Source of the DNA: Rhizophagus clarus
Taxonomy: Eukaryota > Glomeromycota > Glomeromycetes > Glomerales > Glomeraceae
Length of the DNA stretch: 64,000 bases
Direction: 5' to 3'
Assembly: GCA_015698045.1 (NCBI GenBank)
Contig: BLAL01000205.1
Span: 268,444-332,443, forward strand
How positions within the stretch are numbered: the first letter of the stretch is position 1; every line of letters begins with the position of its first letter. Shown one piece after another: positions 44,172 to 56,431 of the stretch. A model generated the notes under the pieces. That model was not told where the DNA came from, ran no database searches, and saw nothing but the letters and a program-made list of their open reading frames with translations. Made by a program: the position numbers and the translations under genes.

Positions 44172-45520
44172 TTATTTCCTATGCAACCCATAATTCTCTA
44201 ATAAACTATTTACATACTGACCTTCCTCCTCCGTGTTATAAGAGTCACTAGAAAGTATATCATCGTCAGCTATGCTATCGTTAGCCGCACCATTGTTGGC
44301 TGCACTATCGTTAGGCCTACCATCATTAGTCGCACCATCATCAGCCGCACCTGCTTTATCATCAGCTGCTTCATCACCACCATTATCTACATCATTACCA
44401 TCATGAGAATCGTCATCTGAATGTATAAATTTATGCTTATTTTCCAACTTTTGCTAAAAATAAATAAATAAATAAATAAACTGTAATTCAAATAATTCAC
44501 ATTTTGCAAATTGTAAATTAAAAACTTACTAAGTTGTTGATTATCTTCGACTTCATTATACTTTCGCTCATTTGAATGTTTTGATTATTAGGATTTAAGT
44601 ACGTTTCACATATGCTAATCGCATAAGCTATTTGGGTTTTTGAGGGATTTAGCGACATATATGTCGTAGGTTGCCCATCTTTAACCTTTTTAAATAGGTT
44701 GTTGTAACATCTTTTCACCTCTGGCTTACTCTTCCATTCCTGAATCTTTGACGGACTAACCTGAGTGTTAATAGACGGTAATTTATGCCCAGTCGCTTCA
44801 AAAACAGAATACATAACATCTTTGACTCTAGATGTGAACGTTTCTCGTATGCTTCTATGTTGTTGTACTAACTATTAAAAAAAAATATTAGTATGAAATT
44901 TAATAAAATTCATAATTGCTTTAACTTATAGTCGGGGCAATTTTTTTTTCGAAAAAAATAATCCATTGATTTTTTTTGAACTGGCGTATAAATTCTGGGT
45001 TTTCGTCTTTTAAATATTTTTCGGTAGCGAGTTTGTACTCGTCTTGCGAAGGATAAATAAAATTTTCAAATAAAATTTTTGACACTTTCTTAACGAACTC
45101 CTAATCAAACGAGGTTAGCATTTCAGGTTTACATTAAATAATATTCATCTTTATTACCTTCATATACTCCGGATCTATTGTATTATTATTTTTGTTATCA
45201 TCGTTGAGCTTTTTTTCTATGCCCAAGAGACGGGTTTCGAGATTTTTTTGTCCGGTGATAAGAACTTCAAGCTTAGAAATTATCTGCGAATTGGTTCTTA
45301 ATAGTTTCTCTATTGATTTTTTATTAATTTTAACAATAAAATATAATTTACTATATATTATATAATTTCTTATAAAAAATATGATACATATCATGTCATA
45401 TATACCTTCAACGTTATCGTCTAATAATCTTATTCGTTTCTCGGCTTCACTACTCTTCTCAGTATTACGTCTTGAGATTCTTTCATTATCATCAATATTT
45501 CATTTTTCACCACGTTTTGT
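44172..45520 (-). pseudogene. five-exon accessory gene of the Plavaka-like transposon
   Basis: Exons in agreement of phase: about 45520-45406, 45158-45309, 44926-45100, 44530-44867 and 44172-44453, joined by GT-AG introns. The second exon is a coiled coil; the fourth holds a compact helical region (Arg-Glu-Thr-Phe-Thr-Ser ... Tyr-Ala-Ile-Ser-Ile-Cys); the last is acidic with repeated Ala-Ala-Asp-Asp and Asn-Asp-Gly. The 5' end is unclear because a TGA lies just before the first coding piece. It may be a DNA-binding helper like TnpA of CACTA elements; that is by position, not by sequence match. Confidence 0.5.
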
Positions 45521-46727
45521 AGCTATCGGGATAATATGTGAGGGAGGAGATATGAACTAAACTCGATAAGGAGAAAAAGATATTACTAGAAATTTGAAGA
45601 GGAACTAGAAATACGAAAGGAGAAAAATATGAGAAAAAGGGGAAAGACATGAACCAGAAATTTGAAAATGAGGAACTAAAAATACGAAAAAGGGAAAATA
45701 CATAAACCAGAAATTTGAAAATGAGGAACTAAAAATACGAAAAAGGGGAAATACATGAACCAGATGTTCAGAAAAAGGAGGCAAGCTGTCATAACGTCAT
45801 TTCCGCCATTCTATACTAAAAAAGAAAAAAAACTTGCGAAATATTGCGAAAAATGGATAAACTAATGTGAAATATTACGAAAAATGAATGAACTAATGCA
45901 AAAATTTTGCATCGTGATATTACGAAAAAAAAATTGTAACACTTTCATGAGAGAATTTTTAAAAAAACTCTCGTAAAAGCATATAGTACAATCGAAGTAT
46001 TAATCAACACCCATTTATAAAAAAATAAGATGTTACACATGTTAGGGCTTTGTATGCATGGCAAAAAAAAGTTGCAGCCAGTGAACTCATTTGGCTGATC
46101 AGATTAATAGTGATCTTGAACGCTTATAACTGATTATCGCATAAATTTGTAGCTGATCATCCGTTCATTATTGTAAAATGTGTTAAGCCAATAAATTTGC
46201 GGCTGATTATCAGATGATTAGCCGATTGAATAAGCCGTATTAGCCATCCGGATTCTTACAGCCCGTTACAGCAAATTCAAAATATGCGAAACATTCAGCA
46301 CTTTTGCTGTCAGGTTCGCGGGTTGACAGGTTGCCGGCAAGTTGAAATAGTAAACAAAATAATAAACAATATTTATATGTTATATCATAGACTTGTTACA
46401 TTTATTTTTAGATTTGCCAGCTCACAAACTCGGCAAATTCCTGGCAGCAAAATTGCTGAGTGTTTCGCATATTTTAAATTTTGCTATAATGCGTAAATTT
46501 GCGAATGATTCTGCGATATTAGCCACCAGATTCTTACAGCCAGTTCCATTCATTAATGCGTAAATTTGCGTAGTCGTATCTATTCAAATAACTCAATTAA
46601 TTGTAATCCATTCAATTAATTCATAAATTTTTACAATGAAATATAATTTTATTAGCACATAAAATCTCATATAAATTGAATAGTGAATTGATACTTTTCA
46701 TCAAATTTGACACGTTAATTTAGTAAC

Positions 46728-49715
46728 ATGAGTTTCAAATGCTTCCTTTGTATGCGAATATTCAGTTAACGCTTTGCATATACTCAACACGTCCAAAAAT
46801 GCTTAAAAAATGTAGAAGTAGAAGTAGAAGAAGATGATGATAATAATGATAGTGAAAAGTATAGCAGTGAAATGGATACAAGAAGTAATCTAAGTAGTGA
46901 ATATGAAAATGATAAAGTTGAGGTAATTATGTTATTTCAGATTATTCTTTTTAAAGCTCTCAAGAAAAAGCTCAAATTATACTAACTCATTTGGTTTATA
47001 ATTTTAGGTGGATGATGATAATGATGTACAAAATATGTCATTTGACAGTATTGGAAGTGCAATATCAGAGATGAGCCTTGAAAATAGTAACTTTGAAAAT
47101 ATATTAGATTCATCTGAAGAGCCTGAAATTTTTGAAGAACCCAAAAATCTCAATATCAAAACTTGCACAGAATTTCCTAATGATGCTTATAAAGATCTAA
47201 TATTATTAGTAACAAAATATAAAATAAACAATAAAGGTGGTAATGAAATAATACGTTTTTTTAATAAATATTCAAATCTTACAGAATCACCATTACCAAA
47301 AAATATCGAACAGGGACGAGCATTTATGAATAATATGAAGTTTTCTAATTTAGAATTTAGTAAAGTTCTTATAACAAAACATGAGGATAAAGATTATTTT
47401 CTTTATTATCAAAACTTAATACAGTGCATCAAAAATATCTTAACTGTTCCTGACATAACACAAAATTTTGTGCTATCTTACGAAAACTATGAGGTAAATA
47501 GTAAATATTAGTTAATTCAATAATCTAAATAATATTTATTTTAATTTATTTATATTATTTTATAGTATAATAGAGAAAGTATTTATAGTGAACAAAACAC
47601 TGGAAAATGGTGGAAAACTACGCAAGAATCCTTACCTACTGGTTCCAAATTATTATCAATTATTTTATATTCAGATGCAACAACTACAGATACATTAGGA
47701 AAAAGTCAATTGCATCCAATATATATTACATTAGATAATATCCCAATATGGCGTCGTAATAAACAGGATGCAAAGCAACTTTTGGGATATTTCCAATTTT
47801 AGAAGCTGCAAATAAAGATCTGGTTCGTGATACCTTTCATAAATCTTTACGTCATTTACTAGAACCAATTATTTTATTAAAAGATGGTATAGACCTTTTT
47901 ATAAATAATGAAAATACCTGGTTTTATCCTAGAGTTTCAACTATTATTGCAGATTGGCCGGAGACTACAAGTTTTTGTTTAGTTTATAAATCCTCCAATT
48001 CAAACCTTTCATGTCACTCCTGTTTAGTTAAAAGGGAAAATCTTGCAAATATAGACTTATCGGTTAACGATGTAATACTAAGAACTTATGATGAAATACG
48101 TAAACATTTTGAAAATGATACACAAAGATCTGTTTGCATAGAATCTGTACATAATTTTTTTTGGGATTTACCGTAAGTATGCAAAAGTAGAAATAATTAT
48201 AATAACATATATATATATTAATTATAAATATTTATATTATCAAGGAATATAAATATCTACTTGGCTACTGTTCCTGACAGAATGCATCATTTAGATTTAG
48301 GATTATTTCGTTATCAAATTATCTTCACGTGCGATATCTTAAAATCGCAACATGTTAATGGTAATAAATTAGTTGAAGAAATAGATCGCCATCTAGCAGT
48401 AATTCCACGTTTTCCCGGCATTAAAATTTTTTCCAATGGACTGCAGTCAATTGCAAGATTAACTGCTAGTGAATATCGAAGTTTGATGAAAGTCATAATA
48501 TTTGTTATTGATAATTTATATGATGAAAATAATAACGAAGTAGATAATTTTGTAAATAATGATGATTTTACGAAATTGTACGAATATTGGAATGAAATGT
48601 ATATTTTAAGTAGATATGAAGAATTTAGTGAAAGTGACTTGGAGAAATTTAATGTATGTATTAAAATTTTAGTAAAATTGAAAATTTAAATTAAATAAAT
48701 TAAATTAACATTTAAATTTTAGGATGCAATACATAAATGGGCCCGGATGTTTGTCAAGGCTTTTAAATTTGTTTCTCCTTCCAATTTAAAGTTACCTAAA
48801 TTGCATTCATGGGTTTATCATATTATTGACTCAATACGATCTTATGGCGCAATAAATGGCTATATTACAGAAACTTACGAAAGTCTTCACAAATATTTCG
48901 TTAAAATACCCTACCGAATTAGCAATAAAAAAGATGTCGAACCTCAGCTTTTACGAACTGTAAGTATTTGAAAATTTATTTATTATATATATTTATTATA
49001 TAACTTAAGATGGAAATTAAATTAATAGATAAAACGTCAAGCAATATCTATTAGAATGTCTCAACATTCAGTGAATCCGGCAAAAACACCTCGCATTTGT
49101 AAATTTTCTGCAAGACTATTTGAATTCTCTTTACAAGATGCAAATACATTTTTTAATGAAAAAAAAGATTCTGTAGACAATAAAATGCAGACTGGTTTTG
49201 CTAGATTTATAAGTTGTCTGAATTCATATCTAGATTTACTTGATGGTTTCACAATTATTGGTGAAACCTGAATAAACATATACGGATCAGTAACACTGGA
49301 AAATGGTGCCATAATGCGTGCCACAAACAGGTATCATAATAAAGTATGGTTTAGCGACATAGCTATTTCAATGGATTCTGAAGAATCAAATGATTATATA
49401 TCAGACAAAGGACTTTGTTATGGACAGGTATTTTTCCAATTTATGTAATAATTTATTATAAAAGTATTAATAAATATTTATTATTTATAGGCCTTATTGT
49501 TAGCAGAAGTATTAACAGACCCACCGCTAAATCTCGCATTAATTCAATGGTACTATTTTAAATCTAAAAGGAACCCATATTTATATGGATGTCCTCACTT
49601 AAAATTGATAGAATTATATAACTTTGTAGCTATAGAGTCTATACATAGTGTTGTTCACATAGTACCCCAATTTGATAAACAAAATGAATATTTCGTAAAT
49701 AAATATATTTTTTAG
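46728..49715 (+). pseudogene. Plavaka-like DDE transposase, seven exons, broken
   Basis: Exons 46728-46922, 47008-47493, 47566-48172, 48245-48653, 48723-48959, 49029-about 49428 and 49491-49715, with GT-AG introns of 66-85 nt. Exon 1 begins with a Cys-x2-Cys ... His-x3-Cys finger; an acidic stretch follows. Exon 3 has Ser-Asp-Ala-Thr-Thr then Ile-Tyr-Ile-Thr-Leu-Asp-Asn-Ile-Pro; exon 4 has Pro-Asp-Arg-Met-His-His-Leu-Asp-Leu-Gly; the last ends in Ile-Val-Pro-Gln-Phe ... Tyr-Phe-Val-Asn. These are hallmarks of Plavaka transposases as I remember them. Breaks: TAA in exon 1 (46767), a one-base loss near 47794, and TGA in exon 6 (49269). The copy should be inactive. Confidence 0.75.
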
Positions 49716-50568
49716 TCACTTGATATAGGAGTTTTGATTTATTTTAATAAAATTATATCCTTAAAAGAATTTATGGTCACATTTTGCATATCATAAATAA
49801 AATGCAGATTTATTTATTTAATTATTAACAACGCGGGTGTGACATAAATAAATCGTGACTGAAATTTGTGTTCAATTTGTGTTGATAATTCTGGTAAAAA
49901 ATTATTAATTTTGGCCAAATTTTGTTAAATTTGTTAAATTTGTGTTGAATTTGTGTTGAATTTGTGTTGCGTAATTTTTTATTTATCACAAGGGGATGAT
50001 ATTTAGTATTGTATGTACGATGTACAAGATTTTTTTTATGATTTTTTTAAGAAATATACGCAAAATATTTAATTATTTTTAATTAAATTGATTAAAAAAA
50101 ATTAATTTTTTTAAGAAATATATGTGAAATATTTAAAATTCAATAGAATATGCTAATAATAAATTGTTTTATTTTTAAATATGATATATTGATATTTATA
50201 TTTAAAACAATTAAACATGTATATGATTTTCAATTATTTTTAATTGAAATGAAACTAAAATCAAACTAAGATTTTTTTTTATTTTTTGATTTAATTATGA
50301 TATTTATATTTAGATAATCCATATCTGTATGAGATTTAATTAATATGTTTAATGATGAAAAGTGTAATAAATTAAATTTTAATTGAAATGAGAAATAAAA
50401 TCAAACCAAAGAGGTATTGTTCAAATTTTATTTAAAGTGACATTTTACGACTTTCTTTTAAATTTTTACTCATCCCAAAATCAAATTATAAAAATCAAAT
50501 CTAAACTAATAATGCCTCACCACATACGTTCACGTCGTTCCCACTATATCGTCCATTGGAACTGAGCT

Positions 50569-51315
50569 ATGATGGACGAACTTGTTGACATATGCCGAGA
50601 CAGAAACCGCGCCTACCACAATATTAATGGTAGAAGCCGCTATGATTTTTGGGACTCTGTTGCTAATAGGTTCATATGACTAATATCTATAATTTCTTTA
50701 AGAAAGAATTTAAATTCAAGGCAAACGCCATTATCTTTATTAATTATTATTTAATCGATACAATTTATAAAAACAAATAAAAAGAAAACAAAATAAAATA
50801 AAATTAACTAAAAATAAAGCTATATAGTCTCCTAAGTAAAAATAAAGTAACAAAAATTAATCTAAAAGAATAATCGCATTACACTAAATTTCCCTAGATC
50901 TTCCCCCTTGATATATTCCAACCAAAGTAGAAGCAACTATGCTAACATAATAACAGATAACACGCCCACTATAAAAATTGACATCCCATCCTGCAAAAGC
51001 TGTTATTAAGTAGCACAGAATTTAAATTCAAATTAACCAATCCATTTAATTGAATCAGAATAAATAGAATATTTCGAACGAGGATTTCTAGGCAACAGTG
51101 CAGCCAAAAGTGGAGGAACCTCGTCAGAGATTACCATGTAAGTAAATAAATAAAATTACATTCATATAAATTAAATGTATTTATCGAATATTCAACTGAT
51201 TTTGATATTTAGAACTATGTCCTTTATCGTAATGGTAACCCTGGGTGGCGGCTGTGGACGCGTACTGGCCAAAGATATTATCGCAAATTTAGAACAAGAT
51301 TTTGGGAGAGGCCGG
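50569..51315 (+). pseudogene. Myb/SANT-like DNA-binding gene remnant
   Basis: Three exon-like pieces: 50569-50676, about 51082-51137 (followed by GTAAGT) and 51213-51315 (after TTTAG, followed by GTAATT). They encode Asp-Glu-Leu-Val ... Asn-Arg-Ala-Tyr-His ... Phe-Trp-Asp-Ser-Val, then Gln-Cys-Ser-Gln-Lys-Trp-Arg-Asn-Leu-Val-Arg-Asp-Tyr, the spacing of a trihelix/MADF-type Myb domain. A stop just before the first Met and an unclear first donor make it a probable remnant. It belongs to the TA-flanked element, outside the inner transposon. Confidence 0.55.
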
Positions 51316-51849
51316 GTAATTATACTATAATAAAATTTATAATTAATATTTACGTTCATGTTTTAAATTTGATAAATTTGATCAATTTTAATCACGCGTG
51401 ATGATCGTAGGAGAAGGAGAAACTTACCTACGTATCGTTGAAGATAATTATTTTTATTTTTTTATTTTTTATTAAGTGAGTAGCTAGGCCCAGTCTGTAC
51501 CAAATATCGGCTGGAGACTCATGTTTTTTTTGGGCTGTGACTGATACTGACGTCCACGCCGTATAGCCTGGATACTATTTTATAAAATAGTAGCAAACAA
51601 GTATCAAATGTGTATTTTTTTATTAAGTTATAATAAAAATTAGAATTTACTTTAATTTTAACATAAAAATTGTAAATAATAAAAAATTCGTAAATAAAAA
51701 TAAATTTGTTTTCCCAAACTTAAAAAAAAGGTGTTTATATAAAAGAAAAGGTGTTTATATTATTTTTGATTATTCAATAGTATCACATGCCCTTTGTATA
51801 TGTTCTACTGCATACGCAACTTTAACGATCGAATAGTAATATTAAATTT

Positions 51850-52435
51850 TCAAAATATTTTAACCGTAATATTACGCAGGTTTACAGTCTTGTAAATTTT
51901 TGAAATATTTTAACCGTAATATTACGCAGGTTTACAATCTCGTAAATTTTTGAAATATTTTAACTGTAATATTACACAGGTTTACAGTCTCGTAAATTTT
52001 CGAAATATTTTAACCGTAATATTATGCAGGTTTACAGTCTCGTAAATTTTTGAAATATTTTAACTGTAATATTACGCAGGTTTACAGTCTCGTAAATTTT
52101 TAAAATATTTTAACCGTAATATTACACAGGTTTACAGTCTTGTAAATTTTTGAAATATTTTAACCATAATATTACGCAGGTTTATAGTCTCGTAAATTTT
52201 TGAAATATTTTAACCGTAATATTACGCAGGTTTACAGTTTCGTAAATTTGCAGAATATTTTGACCATAATATTGCGTAAATCTTACGATATTGAAAACTT
52301 GCGTAATATTTTGACCGTAATATCACATAAATCTTACGAAATTGTAAACTTATGTAATATTTCGAAATTTTTTGAAATATTATGCCATAAACTTTCGTAA
52401 ACTTACAAAATTGTAAACTTACGCAATTTTTCGCC
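51850..52435. repeat. right subterminal array of the TA-flanked element
   Basis: About eight copies of a 60-62-bp unit containing AAATATTTTAACCGTAATAT and TACGCAGGTTTACAGTCTCG, then two diverged copies before the 18-bp end. The palindromic core CGTAATATTACG is typical. Likely transposase-binding sites. Confidence 0.8.
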
Positions 52436-52455
52436 CTATAAAATTTCCTGATGTA

Positions 52456-54913
52456 GAAGAAGTAAAAGATTTTCCTATAGAAGTAAAATCTCATCTCATC
52501 AACCTCAACATTTAAGTATTGGATTCTACAGATGAAGTTTTTATTCTTGGAAATGATTGACTTAAAAAGATCAAAGCCAATTTGGATTGGAAAGAAGGTA
52601 CACTGACTATCTTGTGAAGAAAGAAACGAATTACTGTTCCTATGCAATGCACTAGAGGACGATCTGCTGAGTCCTATGATAAAGAGGAAACTGATAGTGA
52701 AGAATATAAAGAGGAAGAAATAAAGGAGTCCTCCTCTTTATCTTTCAGATTTATCTGATGATTTTTCTGATATATCTAACCTAGAATTTAATCCTTGGAC
52801 TAATCATACCTCATATAAAGAATCTGAGGAAAAGATAAAAGAAAGTGAGGATGAAAATCCAGCCATTTATTTAGCCGTCACTGCCACCCAAGAAGAGCCT
52901 CATAAACTTAACCTTGGACATTTGGATGTGCACCAGCAATAATTATTCAACAATTTGCTTACATCCTTCATAGATATTTGTGCCAAAAGTCAGACTGAAA
53001 TTGGTAGAACAAATCTCATAAAACACAAAATTTATATTGGAGATGCACGACCCATTTCTCAAGCATCCTACAGAATTAACCCTAAAAATAAAGAATTTCT
53101 AAAGGAAGAAATTGTAAAAATGGAAGAAAATGGAATCATTAGAAAATCATGTAGCCCCTGGGCTTCACCTGTTGTAATTGTGGATAAAAAAGGAGGAGAT
53201 AAGCGAATCTGCATTGATTATAGAAAACTAAATGCTATTACAAAAGCAGATGCCTACCCACTCTCTAGAATTGATGACCTGTTGGAAAGTTTTGGACAAG
53301 CCAAATGGTTCACTACCTTGGATCTTGCCAGTGGTTATTGACAAGTAGCCATGGACGAAGCTGATATAGAAAAGACTGCCTTTGTAACTCCCTTTGGATT
53401 GTATGAATTCCTAGTCATATCTTTTGGGTTAAGCTATGCTCCTGGAACATTCCAAAGATTAATGAATAGAGTGCTGCAAGAATTTTTGAATGACTTTGTA
53501 GCCGTGTATCTGGATGATATAATCATCTACACTAAAGGAACCTTTGAGCAACACATGGATCATATAGCTCAAGTTTTTCAAGCGCTCAGAAATTCCAACC
53601 TAAAAATAAAATTAAAGAAATGCTATTTTGCATTACCTAATATACACTTCCTAGAACATGTAGTAGGAAGAGATGGAATCAAACCAGACCCAGAAAAGAT
53701 TGACAAAGTCAAGAATTATCCAGTACCAACAAATCTTACTCAATTAAGAGCTGCTCTTGGACTATTCTCTTATTATAGGAAATTTATTAAGGATTTCTCC
53801 AGAATTGCAAGACCGATGCTCACTTTGTTAAAGAAAGATGCTCCTTTCAACTGGGAGGAAAAGTAACAGCAAGCCTTTGACAGACTAAAGGAGATGCTAA
53901 TTAAAGCCCCTGTATTAAGTTATCCAGATTTTGACAAACCCTTCATTATCTATACTGACGCCTCTGGAATTGGATTAGGTGCTGTATTATCTCAAATAAA
54001 GGAAGATGGTAAAGAACATGTAATTGCCTATGCAAGCAGAAGCCTTAATCCAGCAGAAAAGAACTACTCTGTAACAGACCAAGAGTGTTTGGCTGTAGTA
54101 TGGGCCATAAAACATTTTCAACATTACTTAGGATTAAGATCATTCATCATCATTACTGACCACTCTGCCCTTAAATGGTTAAAGACTTCCAAGATGCCAA
54201 AAGGAAGAAGAGCCCGCTGGGTAATGGAATTACAGCAGTATGACTTTGAGATCAAACACAGACCAGGAAAACTTAATGGCAATGCTGATGCATTATCTAG
54301 AACTCCTGAAAAAACATTCTGTTTCCTAATAGAATTAAAAACTTATCCTGGACCTATCAAGCATACTTTATCTGCTTCAATAACTTTAACCTCCATAGAA
54401 GAGGAAGATTATGAAGCAGACTCTGAAGAAGACACTACTACCAAACTAGTAGCAGAAATATATGAAATTATTTATCCTCAACCATGTGAAAACTATGAAA
54501 AAATTCAATGTATATGTTGGGGAAATGATAATAGCACTTTAGGATCAGACTATGAAAGAGATTGGCAAGAATACTACCAGCAAATGCATGACCAAGAGGA
54601 TCATCCAAACTATCAGGAAGAATGGCTAGAAGAAGGTCAAGACATTTTAATCTTGAATGATGATATAGAAGGAGTTCAAACTTCTGCATATTATTTTTCA
54701 AAAGAAGAATTACAGGAATTATTCCAAGAGTTTATTCAAATAAAGCAAGTAATTGCTGGTCAACCTATCAATAGAGGAGGAAGTAGATGCACCTTTGAAT
54801 GTGACATAGAAAATCATCATATTCATACTTATTGTACAATGTGCAAAAAAAATCTCCCATATGGAACTATCCTTCATGATTGTATTATTGGATTTACTTT
54901 AGGGAAAATATGA
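52456..54913 (+). pseudogene. Ty3/Gypsy protease end, reverse transcriptase and RNase H
   Basis: The protease tail (Phe-Ile-Leu-Gly-Asn-Asp near 52550) is followed by an acidic linker with a frameshift near 52735, then RT from about 53000: Trp-Ala-Ser-Pro-Val-Val, Leu-Asp-Leu-Ala-Ser-Gly-Tyr, Phe-Gly-Leu, and Tyr-Leu-Asp-Asp-Ile at about 53508. RNase H follows from about 53930 (Tyr-Thr-Asp-Ala-Ser, Asp-His-Ser-Ala). In-frame stops at 52514, 52559, 52617, 52940, 53339 and 53863 stand mostly where Gln or Trp is expected; the one at 53339 replaces the conserved Trp after Ser-Gly-Tyr. An acidic tail with Cys/His pairs (near 54790-54880) ends the frame. Confidence 0.9.
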
Positions 54914-56431
54914 TCTGATATGAAGCCAGAATTTTTGGTAAACCAACCTTGGTAGGAGGAACCTGAAGGAGTGAAACAAACCAACCTTGTTTATTATTTA
55001 AAATGCTTCTTATGACTTTCCTATGGATTACCCTCTTATACCATCTCTACTGAGCCATTTGTAGCTTCCTTAGATTAAATCCTTAACAAATATCAAATTT
55101 ATTAAAAGGTGAAAGCGAAAAGTGCCTGCATTGTGACAGACAGCCTAATATTTTATTTTATTAATTTTATAACAATGATACAACTCAATATAATAGAATT
55201 TTTCAATATTTAACTACTCAACAACTACCATCAGATTTAAATACTCAACAACTTTTCAAACAATTCAAAAACTTTTGTACTTCTTTTATTATCAAAAACA
55301 ATTATTTATATAAAAAAGACAAACAGAAAGAAGAAAATTTATTAAGAGTAATTAGAATACATGAAATGGAACCAATCTTTTACATGGTACATAATGATTC
55401 TACTTCTGGACACTTTAGAACTGAAATTATGTTCAACAAAATTCGTACTAGATATTACTGGCCGCAGATGTATGAAAATATTAGAGAATATGTTAAAAAT
55501 TGTGACTCATGTCAAAGAAGAGGAAAACCTCAAACTCATCAATTACTACATCTAATACCTGTACATTCAGCTTTTTATCAAATAGGAATAGATTTTGTAA
55601 AACCTTTACCAAAGACTTCTAATGAAAAAAATATATTATAGTTGCTATGGATTACCTGACTAAATGGCCTGAAGCAAAAGTAGTACCTAGAGCTACAGCA
55701 GAAGAAACTGAGAAATTTATATATGAAGACATTATATGCCGATATGGTTGCTCTTAGAAAATACTGACAGATCGAGGAACTCATTTTAATAATCAAATTA
55801 TTGATCGTTTAACCAAAAGATTTGAAATTAAGCATTTATTATCAACACCATACCATCCCCAAACCAATGGACTAGTAGAAAGATTTAATAGAACTTTATG
55901 TGAATCTTTAGCTAAATTAGTCAAACAAATAGAACAGTGGGATCAGTTTATTCAACCAGTTTTATTTGCTTATCGTACAAGTAAACAATCCACAACCAAA
56001 ATATCTCCTTTTTATTTAACATATAGTCGTAAAGCAAAGTTGCCAATTGATAATCTTACTCAAAATGAAAAACAATTATCTGATAGGATCAACAAATTAG
56101 TTAATGAGTTATCACATGATAGAGAATCTACCCGACAAAGGATAGATCAGCAACAAGTCAAACAGAAATTACATCATGATCAGCAATTAAACGTCATAGA
56201 TCTTTTCAAATAGGAGATAAAGTTTTATTGTACAAGGCTGAAAAAGCGAAACAATGGTCTGAAAAATTAAATGAAAAATGGAAGGGACCCTATTATATCC
56301 ATGCGGTTTTACAAAATGAAAGCTATAAAATAAGGGATATGCAAGGAAAAGGCCTAAAAGCTCCTTTTAATGGAAGTTTACTAAAACCTTATTACGATCA
56401 AAAAGAATGTAATCTCCCAATAATAGATTAA
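54914..56431 (+). pseudogene. Ty3/Gypsy integrase with linker, broken
   Basis: After several stops (54911, 54953, 55013, 55075) the frame carries an integrase zinc domain near 55380-55520 (His ... His, Cys-Asp-Ser-Cys), then Ile-Asp-Phe-Val and a shifted catalytic core from 55640: Ala-Met-Asp-Tyr, Leu-Thr-Asp-Arg-Gly, and Leu-Val-Glu-Arg-Phe. A TAG at 55757 and a frameshift near 56190 break it. The last 67 codons hold the Lys-Trp-Lys-Gly-Pro segment of the C-terminal domain. It can no longer make an active enzyme. Confidence 0.88.

Larger units (their letters stand above)
43915..50007. mobile_element. Plavaka/CACTA-like transposon nested at the third level
   Basis: Inverted ends of about 160-170 bp beginning ACTAAATATCATCCCCT (left, 43915) and matching the reverse complement of the right end (to 50007), including ACCAGAATTATCAACACAAA. 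The flanking triplet ATT is duplicated (43912-43914 and 50008-50010). It carries a split transposase gene on the plus strand and an accessory gene on the minus strand, the usual two-gene plan of this group. Three-bp duplications are usual for the CACTA superfamily. Confidence 0.8.
42378..52453. mobile_element. TIR element with TA target duplication nested in the Ty3 element
   Basis: Perfect 18-bp inverted ends CATCAGGAAATTTTATAG (42378-42395 and 52436-52453), flanked by TA (42376-42377 and 52454-52455). Removing it and one TA rejoins the Ty3 protease frame exactly. Subterminal DNA at both ends is full of CGTAA/TTACG motifs. It contains an inner transposon (43915-50007) and a broken Myb/SANT-like gene; without the inner element it is about 4 kb. 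No transposase of its own was identified, so it looks non-autonomous. Confidence 0.8.

Noticed and set aside
51850..52435. Regular 60-bp repeats as a CRISPR array
   Set aside because: Units are contiguous without unique spacers and lie at a transposon end in a eukaryotic genome.
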